Shown: positions 1 through 6,028, counted from the first letter of the stretch. The stretch: 7,902 bases of DNA from an uncultured Eubacteriales bacterium (GCA_900555665.1 USLX01000080.1:1-7902), one strand, 5' to 3'. Program-made: numbers and translations. The notes: generated by a model not told the origin, from the sequence alone.

Positions 1-18
1 TGAACTTTTTAAAGTTCA
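1..18. repeat. Short AT-rich inverted repeat at window edge
   Basis: TGAACTTT and AAAGTTCA are perfect complements separated by TT, giving an 8-bp inverted repeat. It sits at the very edge of the window, so its relation to an upstream gene cannot be judged. A two-base loop is too tight for a full hairpin, so it could only be a DNA-level operator, a hairpin with frayed inner pairs, or chance. Confidence 0.25.
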
Positions 19-63
19 AAAACCTGGACGGCAGCGGGGCGAAAAGCCTTTTTCGGCACGCTG

Positions 64-107
64 AAATGCGCCTGCCCCGAGAGCCGGGGCAGGCGCGTTT
101 CTTTTTT
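64..107. terminator. Strong intrinsic terminator, probably shared by convergent units
   Basis: A 12-bp GC-rich stem (68-79 with 85-96, loop AGAGC) is extended by A/T pairs at 64-67 and 97-100. On the plus strand it is followed by TTTCTTTTTT, the classic Rho-independent arrangement. It should therefore end a rightward gene lying left of this window. The transporter gene that ends at 132 runs leftward into the same hairpin. In that direction the trailing sequence is only ATTTC, so termination there would be weaker but plausible. Confidence 0.85.
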
Positions 108-131
108 CGACGGGTTGTGGGAGAAGGTTTG

Positions 132-1052
132 TCAGGAGAAGAGCAGCCACATCATCAGCGGCAGCGTTACCATACTCAGCAGCGTCGAGAGGAACACGCC
201 GCTCGAGGCCACCGTGTCATCCTGGCCGTGGCGGTAGCAGAGAATCGTTGCACTGGTTGCCACCGGCATGCAGAGCACCAGCGTTCCGGAGCTCAGCATC
301 AGCGAATCGCCCAGGAGCCCGCGCAGCGCGGCCCAGAACAGCAGCGGCATCAAAATCATTTTTACCACACACAGCACATATACGCGCCAGTTGCCGAACA
401 CCGTCTTCCACGACAGCTGCGCCAGCGACACGCCAATGACAACCATTGCCAGCTGGCCGGTGATATCGCCGATGTAGCTCAGCGCCTGGCCCACGATGGG
501 CGGGAACTGAATGCCGGTCAGATAGATGATATAGGCCAGAATCGCGCAGAATACGCACGGCTGCAGGAACACCTTCCCGGAGAAACGGAACTTTTCCTTC
601 CCCACCAGCAAATAGGAACCATAGGTCCAGCAGACCACGTTGAAGCAGAGCACGAAGATCGTGATGCAGAATTTTGCGTCCGGCCCCAGCAGCGCCTCCG
701 CCAGCGGATAGCCGAGAAAGCCTGTGTTTGTGAGCAGAAGCAGCAGACGGAAGGCCACCCGTTCCTTCTCCGGCACGCGCAGAATCTTCACAAGCAGCAG
801 CCCCAAAACGGCCAGCAGCACATAGCACACGGCGTTGATCGCCGTCAGTTCCAGCACCTGCAGATTGCTCAGCAGCCGCTCACCCGTCATCACCGAAGCC
901 AGGATCTGCAGCGGGTTCGTCACGTTGACGATCAGGCTGGAAAAGGCCTGGTTGGTGTCCCGGTTTAAAACGCCGCGCTTGGCCGCAACAAAGCCGGCCA
1001 GCATCACAAAAAACAGCAGAGCCATTTTTTGAATCAATGCGGAAATGTCCAT
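132..1052 (-). CDS. AEC family (auxin efflux carrier-like) transporter
   Basis: This 306-residue, almost entirely hydrophobic protein is a membrane permease of the AEC (auxin efflux carrier / malonate-malate permease) family, normal length about 300-320 with roughly ten membrane helices. Family-like segments are visible: an NVTNP element at residues 43-47 in the first helical bundle, NTGFLGYPLA at 109-118, LAMVVIGVSLA at 201-211, and a C-terminal MPVAT block (262-266) followed by an Asp and an AS-x-G/T-rich last helix pair. Bacterial members export or take up organic acids and related small molecules; the substrate here cannot be read from sequence. The start is supported by GGAGG about 12 bases upstream, a somewhat long spacing. 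The gene follows the zinc-ribbon gene after only 23 bases on the same strand, so the two are probably co-transcribed from the promoter near 1934-1962. Confidence 0.9.
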   Translation of the reverse strand: MDISALIQKMALLFFVMLAGFVAAKRGVLNRDTNQAFSSLIVNVTNPLQILASVMTGERLLSNLQVLELTAINAVCYVLLAVLGLLLVKILRVPEKERVAFRLLLLLTNTGFLGYPLAEALLGPDAKFCITIFVLCFNVVCWTYGSYLLVGKEKFRFSGKVFLQPCVFCAILAYIIYLTGIQFPPIVGQALSYIGDITGQLAMVVIGVSLAQLSWKTVFGNWRVYVLCVVKMILMPLLFWAALRGLLGDSLMLSSGTLVLCMPVATSATILCYRHGQDDTVASSGVFLSTLLSMVTLPLMMWLLFS

Positions 1053-1075
1053 CTCGTCGTTCGTCCTCCGTTCGG

Positions 1076-1900
1076 TCAGTCAAAGCAGACCGCGCAGGGG
1101 GTGTAGCCCTGCCGCTCCGCCAGCTTCCGGCTGTATGCCCAGAAATTTTTCTTCAAAAACCGGCTGCACCCATACCGGTGATAGCAGCCCGTCCCGTCGT
1201 CTTCTACAAATACCACATAGCTGTCCATAAACTTCAGCTGCGCGCTCTGCGCGTCCAGCTGGGCATAGAGGACGTCATAGTCCTCGCTGAGCCGTGCGTT
1301 TTCCTTTTCCAGCGCCGCAAGCTGCGCGGCGAGCGCCTCGTTTTCGTCCGAGGTCTTCTCCAGCTCCTTTTGCTGCTCCGTCAGGTCGTACTGCGATTGA
1401 TTGGCGGAGCTTTCGGCGCTGTTTACGCTCTCCTGCAGGGCTTTGATTTCTCTCGCCTGCGCGCTGGAGGTCTCCTGTGCGGCAGCCAGCTCGGCGCTCA
1501 GCGTGTCGATCTGCGTCTCGAGCGAGGTCAGCTGTTTTTCCCGTTCGGTCAGCGCTTCCTCGCGGATGCGCAGCGTCCGCTGCTGCCGCGCTGTGCCGGA
1601 AAACTGCCAGGCTGCCAGCCCCAATCCGATCACGGCCAGTATGCAGGCGAGGATCGTGAGCCCGCGGCCTGTGCGCTGCCGGGAAGGAGGAAGCGGGGCA
1701 TCTGCGCGCGGCCTTGCCGGCTGCGGGCTCCGCTGCTCGCTGCGCGGGGGCGGCGCCTGCTTTACCGGGGCCTGCATCCTGCCGATCTGCACCGGGGCAG
1801 GGCGCGGCTGCGCCCCCGGCGCGCCGGGATTCAAGCTGCACTCCGGGCAGAAAATTTCCCCCTCCGGGATTTCTCTGCCGCACTTGATACACTGCGCCAT
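1076..1900 (-). CDS. Zinc-ribbon, single-TM, coiled-coil protein with Cys/His C-terminal motif
   Basis: This 274-residue protein is of unknown function. In order it shows a zinc ribbon with CxxC pairs at Cys4/Cys7 and Cys18/Cys21, a Pro/Arg/Ala-rich linker (about 24-78), one transmembrane helix (about 81-98), a long Glu/Gln/Ala-rich coiled coil (about 105-225), and a compact C-terminal module with CYHRYGC at 239-245 and GYTPCAVC at 265-272. The last pattern (YHxxxC, then an Ala-rich helix, then GYxPCxxC) recurs at the C termini of many secreted or surface Firmicutes proteins and probably binds metal. Basic residues just before the helix suggest the N terminus is cytoplasmic and the coiled coil external; this is inference. 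I chose ATG at 1900 (Met-Ala-Gln-Cys) because GGAGG lies 6 bases upstream. An in-frame TTG two codons earlier abuts that site and is less likely. The AEC transporter gene follows by 23 bases. Confidence 0.85.
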   Translation of the reverse strand: MAQCIKCGREIPEGEIFCPECSLNPGAPGAQPRPAPVQIGRMQAPVKQAPPPRSEQRSPQPARPRADAPLPPSRQRTGRGLTILACILAVIGLGLAAWQFSGTARQQRTLRIREEALTEREKQLTSLETQIDTLSAELAAAQETSSAQAREIKALQESVNSAESSANQSQYDLTEQQKELEKTSDENEALAAQLAALEKENARLSEDYDVLYAQLDAQSAQLKFMDSYVVFVEDDGTGCYHRYGCSRFLKKNFWAYSRKLAERQGYTPCAVCFD

Positions 1901-1933
1901 AACCAACCTCCGTCCCGTTTTTTGTCAGTTCCT

Positions 1934-1962
1934 ATCATATCACGCGGAAAAGAAGAAGTAAA
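1934..1962 (-). promoter_or_regulatory. Sigma-A promoter for the zinc-ribbon/AEC unit
   Basis: Read on the minus strand, a -35 TTTACT (1962-1957) is followed by a 17-base spacer and a -10 TATGAT (1939-1934). The -10 is preceded by TGA, so it has an extended -10 TGn element. It lies about 33 bases upstream of the ATG at 1900 and downstream of the MFS terminator, which is where a separate promoter is expected. Confidence 0.65.
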
Positions 1963-1998
1963 TAGTCCGTTCTGTTCCGGCGCTGCCCGCAATGCCGC

Positions 1999-2035
1999 AA
2001 AAAGAACCGCCGTCTCCAGCAAAGGTCGACGGCGG
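1999..2035 (-). terminator. Intrinsic terminator of the MFS gene
   Basis: CCGCCGTC (2007-2014) and GACGGCGG (2028-2035) form an 8-bp GC stem with a 13-base loop. In the minus direction the stem is followed by TTCTTTTT (2006-1999). It begins 10 bases after the MFS stop codon and separates that gene from the next promoter. Confidence 0.8.
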
Positions 2036-2045
2036 GATGCTTGCT

Positions 2046-3275
2046 TCAGACAAGCGCACGCTGCGCTCTGCGGTGATAGAGGATTTGCACGGCAAGGACG
2101 CTTCCGGCTGCGCTGAGCAGCAGCACACCGTAGGCCCCGGCGTAACTCCCCGTCCGGTCGGCGATCAGCCCCGGCATGGCGGACAACAGCAGACTTCCGA
2201 TGCCGTAGCACGTTTGAAACTGCCGCATCAACTGCCCGACCCGCGCTTCGCCGCCAAAATCCTGCGCCCAGATGGAAAGACCCACCGTGCTCAGCGAAAC
2301 GCCCGCGCCGTAGAGCACGACGGCGGCAAACATGAGCGAGGCGTTCCGGCTGCCGGCCAGGGTGCAAAGCGTGAGCCCGGCGCAGAGGATCGCGCCGAAG
2401 AGCCAGCCCATACGGTAGCCGCCGAACCGGTCGCAGGCCATCCCGTAGACGCACTTGCCCACCATCAGCGCCAGCCCGAACACCGAAACCGCCAGCGCCG
2501 CCTGATGCGCCGCCATGCCGGCGGTCGTATAGAGAATCATGAGATGCGAGGGCCCCGGCGAGGCCACCGCGCCGAGCAGGCCCGTCGCCAGCCAGAGCGC
2601 GAAAAGCTGCCTGTGCGGCAGGGGGAGGGAAGACGGGCTTTCCGGCGCACGGCTTTTTGCGGGCGCGGCGCCCGCCTCCGCGCCATACGGCGTGAGGCCC
2701 AAGGCCTCCGGCGTGTCGCGGACGAGCAGAAAGACCAGCGCCGCGCAGACAAAGGAAAATGCCGCCTCCATAAAAAAGCAGGCCTTCAGGCCGAAGGTTT
2801 CGCAGATTGCCGTCAGGATCGGGGAGAAGACGACCATGGCCAGCCCCGTGCTCGCCGAGCAGAGGCCGAGGGCGAGACCTTTTTTGCGGTGAAACCAGCG
2901 CGTGATCAAAATGGTCGCCGGAACCATTGAACCAAGCCCGGCGCCGATCCCGGCCAGGGCCCCGGCGGCATAAAAGCCGAAAAGCGTGCGCGAAAGACCG
3001 AAGGCCACGAAGGAACCGCCGGTGATTCCGCATGCCGCAACCGTTCCCGGCCGGTAGCCGAGCAGGCGGTAGAACAGCGGCGAGGCAAACACGGCCAGCA
3101 GATAACACAGCGACCGGACGCTTGTGATCATCGAGGTCTGCGTGTTCGTAAAGCTGCCGCAGGACAGAACATAGGGCTGCGTCACCGAAAAGGCGTTGAT
3201 TGCCAACCCGCCGCACACAAACAGCATCAGGGTACACCCCAGGCACACAGCCCAGGCGGAATGGGACCGTTTCAT
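2046..3275 (-). CDS. MFS transporter (OFA/monocarboxylate-like)
   Basis: This 409-residue polytopic membrane protein has the length and two-halves layout of a 12-helix Major Facilitator Superfamily carrier. After helix 4 there is RWFHRKKGLALGL (126-138), and before the central loop DTPEALGLTPYG (187-198). Both resemble the oxalate/formate antiporter and monocarboxylate transporter branch. A motif-A-like stretch, GKCVYGMACDRFGGYR (273-288), lies between helices 8 and 9. A polar, Ala/Pro/Ser-rich loop (about 196-222) joins the two six-helix halves. These features suggest proton- or anion-coupled transport of a small carboxylate, but the substrate is unknown. The start is supported by GGGAGG 8 bases upstream. 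The gene has its own promoter (3301-3329) and terminator (1999-2035), so it is monocistronic. The palindrome over its -10 box hints at a dedicated regulator, though none is encoded next to it. Confidence 0.9.
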   Translation of the reverse strand: MKRSHSAWAVCLGCTLMLFVCGGLAINAFSVTQPYVLSCGSFTNTQTSMITSVRSLCYLLAVFASPLFYRLLGYRPGTVAACGITGGSFVAFGLSRTLFGFYAAGALAGIGAGLGSMVPATILITRWFHRKKGLALGLCSASTGLAMVVFSPILTAICETFGLKACFFMEAAFSFVCAALVFLLVRDTPEALGLTPYGAEAGAAPAKSRAPESPSSLPLPHRQLFALWLATGLLGAVASPGPSHLMILYTTAGMAAHQAALAVSVFGLALMVGKCVYGMACDRFGGYRMGWLFGAILCAGLTLCTLAGSRNASLMFAAVVLYGAGVSLSTVGLSIWAQDFGGEARVGQLMRQFQTCYGIGSLLLSAMPGLIADRTGSYAGAYGVLLLSAAGSVLAVQILYHRRAQRALV

Positions 3276-3298
3276 GCGCTTCGCCTCCCTTTCTGCCT

Positions 3299-3329
3299 GC
3301 AGTATACTGCGTGGGTACGGGCTTGTAAA
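3299..3329 (-). promoter_or_regulatory. MFS promoter with a 12-bp palindrome over the -10 box
   Basis: On the minus strand TTTACA (3329-3324), a 17-base spacer and TATACT (3306-3301) form a good sigma-A promoter. The -10 lies inside a perfect 12-bp palindrome, GCAGTATACTGC (3299-3310). A protein bound there would block RNA polymerase, so it is a candidate operator. The promoter call is firm; the operator call is inference. Confidence 0.7.
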
Positions 3330-3332
3330 CCG

Positions 3333-3368
3333 AAAGAACAGCGCTTCCCACGGAAAGCGCCGTTCTTT
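3333..3368 (-). terminator. Hairpin terminator of the polymerase operon
   Basis: AAAGAAC plus GCGCTT (3333-3346, with one unpaired A at 3340) pair with AAGCGC plus GTTCTTT (3355-3368). The stem has 13 pairs with a single A/C mismatch and an 8-base loop. In the minus direction it ends in GTTCTTT, so the A-tract/U-tract flanks are part of the stem, as in many intrinsic terminators. It lies 34 bases beyond the stop of the DUF4097-like gene and just before the MFS -35 box. The arrangement is nearly symmetric and could also work on the plus strand. Confidence 0.65.
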
Positions 3369-3402
3369 GGAGACCTTTGCAGAATCAATATGCAGTTTTT
3401 GG

Positions 3403-4242
3403 TTATTTCGTGGAGAGGAAGAGACTGCCGGAGACCGTATCGGCCGAAATTTTGACCGACTTTGCCCTCTTTCCGGCAGGAGCGTGGTAGCCGGAGGGAT
3501 CGAAGGTGCCGCTGACGGTGTCCCACTTGAGCTTGTAGGCGCAGCCTTCGGGCAGGGTAAGCTGGAAATTGCCGCTGGTGGAGCTCAGCGTCACCGCGCC
3601 CGGCAGGGTGTGAAACGTGAAGTCCATGACACCGGAGACGGTGTCGGCATCGCAGGTTTCGGGGCTGGCTGTGAGCTCCAGCGCCGTCCCGCCACTGACC
3701 GTATCGACGCAGAGCGATTCCATCACGGCCGCGCGGCCCTGAAGCGCGCCGCTGACGCTGTCAAAGTCCAGCCGGCTGGTCTCCACCCCGGTCAGGACGC
3801 AGTCTGCCGAGATGGTATCAATCTTCAGCCCGGCCGTGCAGGGCAGGGAAACGGTCAGCGTTTTCTCCGGCAGGTCCCGGACGCCGGAGGCACAGGGCTG
3901 CACGATGAGCGTGTCACCGTCCAGCCGCCAGCGCAGCTGCTTGTCCGCTTCCCCGGCAAAATTCTCAGAAAGCTCGACGGTCTGCGCCTCGGAGCCGACA
4001 ATTTCAATCTTCCCGGCGATCCAATTCAGCGTGACGTGGGAGGCGGTCAGCCCCTCCGCCGGGAGCTCGGAGAGCAGATGATAGTCTCCGGCGTGGTCAT
4101 AGCGGTAGCCGCTGGAGAGGGTGGGCGGATCGACATGCACACGCCCGCCGAACAGGAAAAAGGCCCCCACCACCAGCAGAACCACCAAAATTAAAATCAC
4201 GACGATCACGCGGCCCGCGCCGCCGTGCCGTTTTTCTTCCAT
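3403..4242 (-). CDS. Membrane-anchored DUF4097-like beta-repeat protein
   Basis: This 279-residue protein has a short basic N terminus, one hydrophobic helix (about 11-31) and an extracytoplasmic domain built of short beta-strand repeats. The diagnostic feature is the recurring D[ST]VSG element, at 161, 180, 200, 241 and 268, with variants near 142 (DTISAD) and 221 (STSG). This is the pattern of the DUF4097 / putative adhesin beta-helix family. These proteins often accompany envelope-stress or PspC-type systems, but their biochemical role is not established. I chose ATG at 4242 (Met-Glu-Glu-Lys) because AAAGAGG lies 8 bases upstream. An in-frame ATG at 4302 would overlap the polymerase stop and lacks a comparable site. 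The gene lies 56 bases downstream of the polymerase gene and is probably in the same operon, with a possible weak promoter of its own. Confidence 0.85.
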   Translation of the reverse strand: MEEKRHGGAGRVIVVILILVVLLVVGAFFLFGGRVHVDPPTLSSGYRYDHAGDYHLLSELPAEGLTASHVTLNWIAGKIEIVGSEAQTVELSENFAGEADKQLRWRLDGDTLIVQPCASGVRDLPEKTLTVSLPCTAGLKIDTISADCVLTGVETSRLDFDSVSGALQGRAAVMESLCVDTVSGGTALELTASPETCDADTVSGVMDFTFHTLPGAVTLSSTSGNFQLTLPEGCAYKLKWDTVSGTFDPSGYHAPAGKRAKSVKISADTVSGSLFLSTK

Positions 4243-4273
4243 CGTTGTCGCCTCTTTCCAATCGTTTGTCTTC

Positions 4274-4302
4274 ACGATATCCGTTTGACGTGGCCGCGTC
4301 AA
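4274..4302 (-). promoter_or_regulatory. Possible internal promoter and palindrome before the DUF4097-like gene
   Basis: Around the polymerase stop codon, TTGACG (4302-4297, minus strand), 17 bases and TATCGT (4279-4274) resemble a weak sigma-A promoter. The -35 lies in an 18-bp imperfect palindrome (4285-4302) with arms TTGACG/CGTCAA around a central GGCC and one mismatched pair. It could give the third gene separate expression, or be an intercistronic mRNA hairpin. The -10 match is poor. Confidence 0.35.
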
Positions 4303-5597
4303 TCGTTGTTCCCATATTTTTTGCGGATGCGGGCGGCTTCGTCCTCGATGGGCTTGGTGATGCCGGTGCGGCGCTTTTTATGCAGGCCGCCGGCCATGCG
4401 CTCGTCGCTGTGGAGCAGCGCGGCGCGGAAGAGCGCGCCCTCGCCGAATTTTTCGCGCAGCGCGTCGACCGCTGTATCCAGCTTTTCCTGCCGGGCGTAG
4501 TCGGCGGCGTCGAAGAGGCTGTACTGCCGAAGCGTCCCGTCAGACAGCTGCGTGACCTGCACGCCGAGCTGCCGCAGCGGCGTTTTAAAGTCCCAGGTCT
4601 GCGCAAGCAGGCTGCAGGCCGCCTGATAGAGCTCACCGGTGACATTCGTGGCCGAGGCCAGGCGCATCTGATGAGACCAGGTTTCAAACTGGCTGGTGCG
4701 CAGCTGCACCGCCACGCAGCTCCCGGCCTGTCCGTCGCGCCGCAATCGCATCCCGACGGTCTCGCAGAGCGAGAGGAGCACCTGGCAGGCGTAGTTCCGG
4801 TCAGTCACGTCGCGGGAGGTGGTGACGGCATTGCCATAGCCTTTGTTGGCGGCGGGCTGTGCCTGCAGAAAGGCCTCGCCCCGGCCGTTGGCATACTGCC
4901 AGAGCAGCTGCCCCTGTTTGCCGAGAATGCCCGTGAGAAAAACCGGGTCGGCCTGGGCCAGGGCACCGATGGTTGTGATGCCGAAGCGGCGGAGCTTGCG
5001 CGCGGTGGCCGCGCCGAGCATAAAAAGCTCCTGCGTGGGCAGCGGCCAGAGCTTTGACGGAAGCTCGTCCGGGAAGAGCGTATGGACCTTATCGGGCTTT
5101 TCAAAATCGCCGGCCATCTTGGCCAGCAGCTTGTTGCAGGAGATGCCGACGTTGACCGTAAAGCCCAGCTCTCGGTGGATGCGGTCCTTGAGCCAGTTCG
5201 CCGCGAGCACCGGCGGGCCGTAGAGACGCTCGGTGCCGGTCATGTCGATCCAGGCCTCGTCGATGGAATACTGCTCAACGACGGGGGAGACCTCGCGCAG
5301 AAGGGCAATCAGCTTCTGCGAGGCGGCGACGTAGAGGTCGTAATCTGGCTCGGCCACGACAAGATCCGGACATTTGTCACGCGCCATACCGAGCGGTTCG
5401 CCAGTCTTGACGCCTCGTTTTTTCGCCGGGATGCTCTTGGCGAGGACGATGCTGGTGCGGATGTTTTTATGATTGGCGATAACGGCAGGAATCTCACGCA
5501 GATCAGTCTTTTCCCCGAGCACGAGGCAGCGATAGGCCGCCGTCCACGACAAAAACGCACTGTTGACGTCGATATGGAAGATCACGCGCCCGGCCAT
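4299..5597 (-). CDS. dinB: Y-family translesion DNA polymerase (DinB/Pol IV type)
   Basis: This 432-residue enzyme is a Y-family DNA polymerase, which copies past damaged template bases with low fidelity. The palm begins with FHIDVNSAFLSW (7-18): Asp10 is the first catalytic carboxylate and Phe15 matches the steric-gate position that excludes ribonucleotides. YSIDEAW (110-116) supplies the other metal ligands, Asp113 and Glu114. NVGISCNKLLAKMAGDFEKP (149-168) completes the palm/fingers signature, followed by thumb and little-finger domains. QYSLF (358-362) matches the QxSLF pentapeptide used to bind the sliding clamp, and the tail is strongly basic (407-427). The DVNSAFLSW form is typical of the Clostridia branch. 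GGAGG lies 7 bases before the ATG, and that ATG shares a base with the stop codon of the preceding small gene (TGATG), implying translational coupling. The length is slightly above E. coli Pol IV (351) because of the C-terminal extension. Confidence 0.95.
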   Translation of the reverse strand: MAGRVIFHIDVNSAFLSWTAAYRCLVLGEKTDLREIPAVIANHKNIRTSIVLAKSIPAKKRGVKTGEPLGMARDKCPDLVVAEPDYDLYVAASQKLIALLREVSPVVEQYSIDEAWIDMTGTERLYGPPVLAANWLKDRIHRELGFTVNVGISCNKLLAKMAGDFEKPDKVHTLFPDELPSKLWPLPTQELFMLGAATARKLRRFGITTIGALAQADPVFLTGILGKQGQLLWQYANGRGEAFLQAQPAANKGYGNAVTTSRDVTDRNYACQVLLSLCETVGMRLRRDGQAGSCVAVQLRTSQFETWSHQMRLASATNVTGELYQAACSLLAQTWDFKTPLRQLGVQVTQLSDGTLRQYSLFDAADYARQEKLDTAVDALREKFGEGALFRAALLHSDERMAGGLHKKRRTGITKPIEDEAARIRKKYGNND

Positions 5598-5866
5598 CAG
5601 TAGACCTCCTTCGCGAGCGTCCAGCGGTGGGTGGCGACGGTATAGCGCAGCTCATAGAGCTTTTCCCGGCCGTCCAGGCGGGCCTTGCAGAGAAAAACGA
5701 ACGCCTCCAGCCCGACGTATTCGACCTTGCGCCCGTCGACAATCTCGCGGATGGAGACGGTATGGACACAGTGCTCGCGGTCTTCAAAGCGAAAGCGCAG
5801 CGGCTGCAGATTGCCGCAGGTATCGCAGCAGGACAGCACCTGAATGGGCAGATTGCGTGCAGGCAT
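5597..5866 (-). CDS. Small protein coupled to the Y-family polymerase, function unknown
   Basis: I do not firmly recognise this 89-residue protein. It has no signal peptide or membrane helix. The sequence alternates short hydrophobic and charged runs, suggesting a compact beta-rich fold. It has Cys13, Cys14, Cys17 (a CDTC pair), Cys33 and Cys60, and ends in a conserved-looking ELRY...HRWTLAKEVY. The layout (an RFxF element near the start, a central EIVDGRK, then YELRY and a Trp-Leu-x-x-x-Val-Tyr end) recalls small SH3-like domains such as DUF6504 that occur beside or fused to ImuB-type polymerases; this comparison is from memory and uncertain. I chose ATG at 5866 because AGGAGG lies 7 bases upstream. 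The ATG at 5884 falls upstream of that site. It is the first gene of the operon and overlaps the polymerase start by one base, so a role with the polymerase is likely. Confidence 0.8.
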   Translation of the reverse strand: MPARNLPIQVLSCCDTCGNLQPLRFRFEDREHCVHTVSIREIVDGRKVEYVGLEAFVFLCKARLDGREKLYELRYTVATHRWTLAKEVY

Positions 5867-5885
5867 GTCGCCGCCTCCTTTCAAT

Positions 5886-5928
5886 CAAACGTTTGTTTTA
5901 TTATAACAAAAAGCAAGGGATTTGACAA
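5886..5928 (-). promoter_or_regulatory. Promoter of the polymerase operon with a LexA-like palindrome
   Basis: On the minus strand TTGTCA (5928-5923), a 17-base spacer and a perfect TATAAT (5905-5900) form a strong sigma-A promoter. The predicted start, near 5893, falls inside CAAACGTTTG (5886-5895). Read as a 14-mer on the plus strand (5886-5899), this site matches the Firmicutes LexA consensus CGAACRNRYGTTYC at 11 of 14 positions, with AAAC/GTTT instead of GAAC/GTTC. A LacI-type operator with a central CG is the main alternative. The promoter is well supported; the operator identity is not. Confidence 0.7.
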
Positions 5929-5943
5929 GACCCCACATCTTGT
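5925..5943. repeat. Inverted repeat between the divergent promoters
   Basis: ACAAGA (5925-5930) and TCTTGT (5938-5943) are perfect complements with a 7-base spacer. The left arm overlaps the -35 box of the leftward polymerase promoter. It could be a regulator site in the divergent region. A 6-bp repeat of this size can also occur by chance in 160 bases. Confidence 0.3.
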
Positions 5944-5976
5944 AGTCTTTCCGTCAAATTCCGCCGTTTATTCCAC

Positions 5977-6005
5977 TTGACAGCTATGCTATAATAAAAT
6001 ATACT
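5977..6005 (+). promoter_or_regulatory. smpB operon promoter
   Basis: A perfect -35 TTGACA (5977-5982), 17 bases and TATACT (6000-6005) lie 23 bases before the smpB start. A perfect TATAAT at 5990-5995 is also present, but its only possible -35 at 17 bases is TTTATT (5967-5972), a poor match. Two overlapping promoters are possible; the TTGACA/TATACT pair is the better one. Confidence 0.75.
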
Positions 6006-6028
6006 GAACTGGCAAAGAAGGTGCGCAG

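Noticed and set aside
66..968. Long open frame on the plus strand opposite the AEC transporter gene
   Set aside because: Its protein is rich in His, Gln and Arg with no domain sense, and the minus-strand frame gives a clean membrane transporter with ribosome binding site. It is an antisense shadow of GC-rich coding sequence.
1037..2116. Plus-strand open frame of 359 codons
   Set aside because: It crosses the zinc-ribbon gene, its promoter and the MFS terminator, has low-complexity Arg/Ala-rich composition, and lacks a ribosome binding site and recognisable domains.
1831..3351. Minus-strand open frame of 506 codons overlapping the MFS gene
   Set aside because: It is out of frame with the MFS protein, extends through that gene's promoter and terminator, and encodes an Arg/Gly/Ala-rich sequence without membrane helices.
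3563..4000. Repeated DNA in the DUF4097-like gene suggesting a tandem repeat array
   Set aside because: The D[ST]VSG similarity is at protein level and irregularly spaced (19 to 41 residues); the DNA copies differ and it is a family beta-repeat, not a DNA repeat or CRISPR.
3196..4194. Plus-strand open frame of 332 codons opposite the DUF4097-like gene
   Set aside because: It runs through a promoter and terminator region; the opposite strand has a coherent anchored repeat protein.
4245..5057. Plus-strand open frame of 270 codons opposite the polymerase gene
   Set aside because: The minus strand carries an unmistakable Y-family polymerase with intact catalytic motifs; this frame is a composition shadow.
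5990..5995. Perfect TATAAT as the main smpB -10 box
   Set aside because: It is only 7 bases from the perfect TTGACA, and the hexamer at the right distance (TTTATT) is poor. TTGACA with TATACT at 17 bases is the better pair; this one is kept as a possible secondary promoter.
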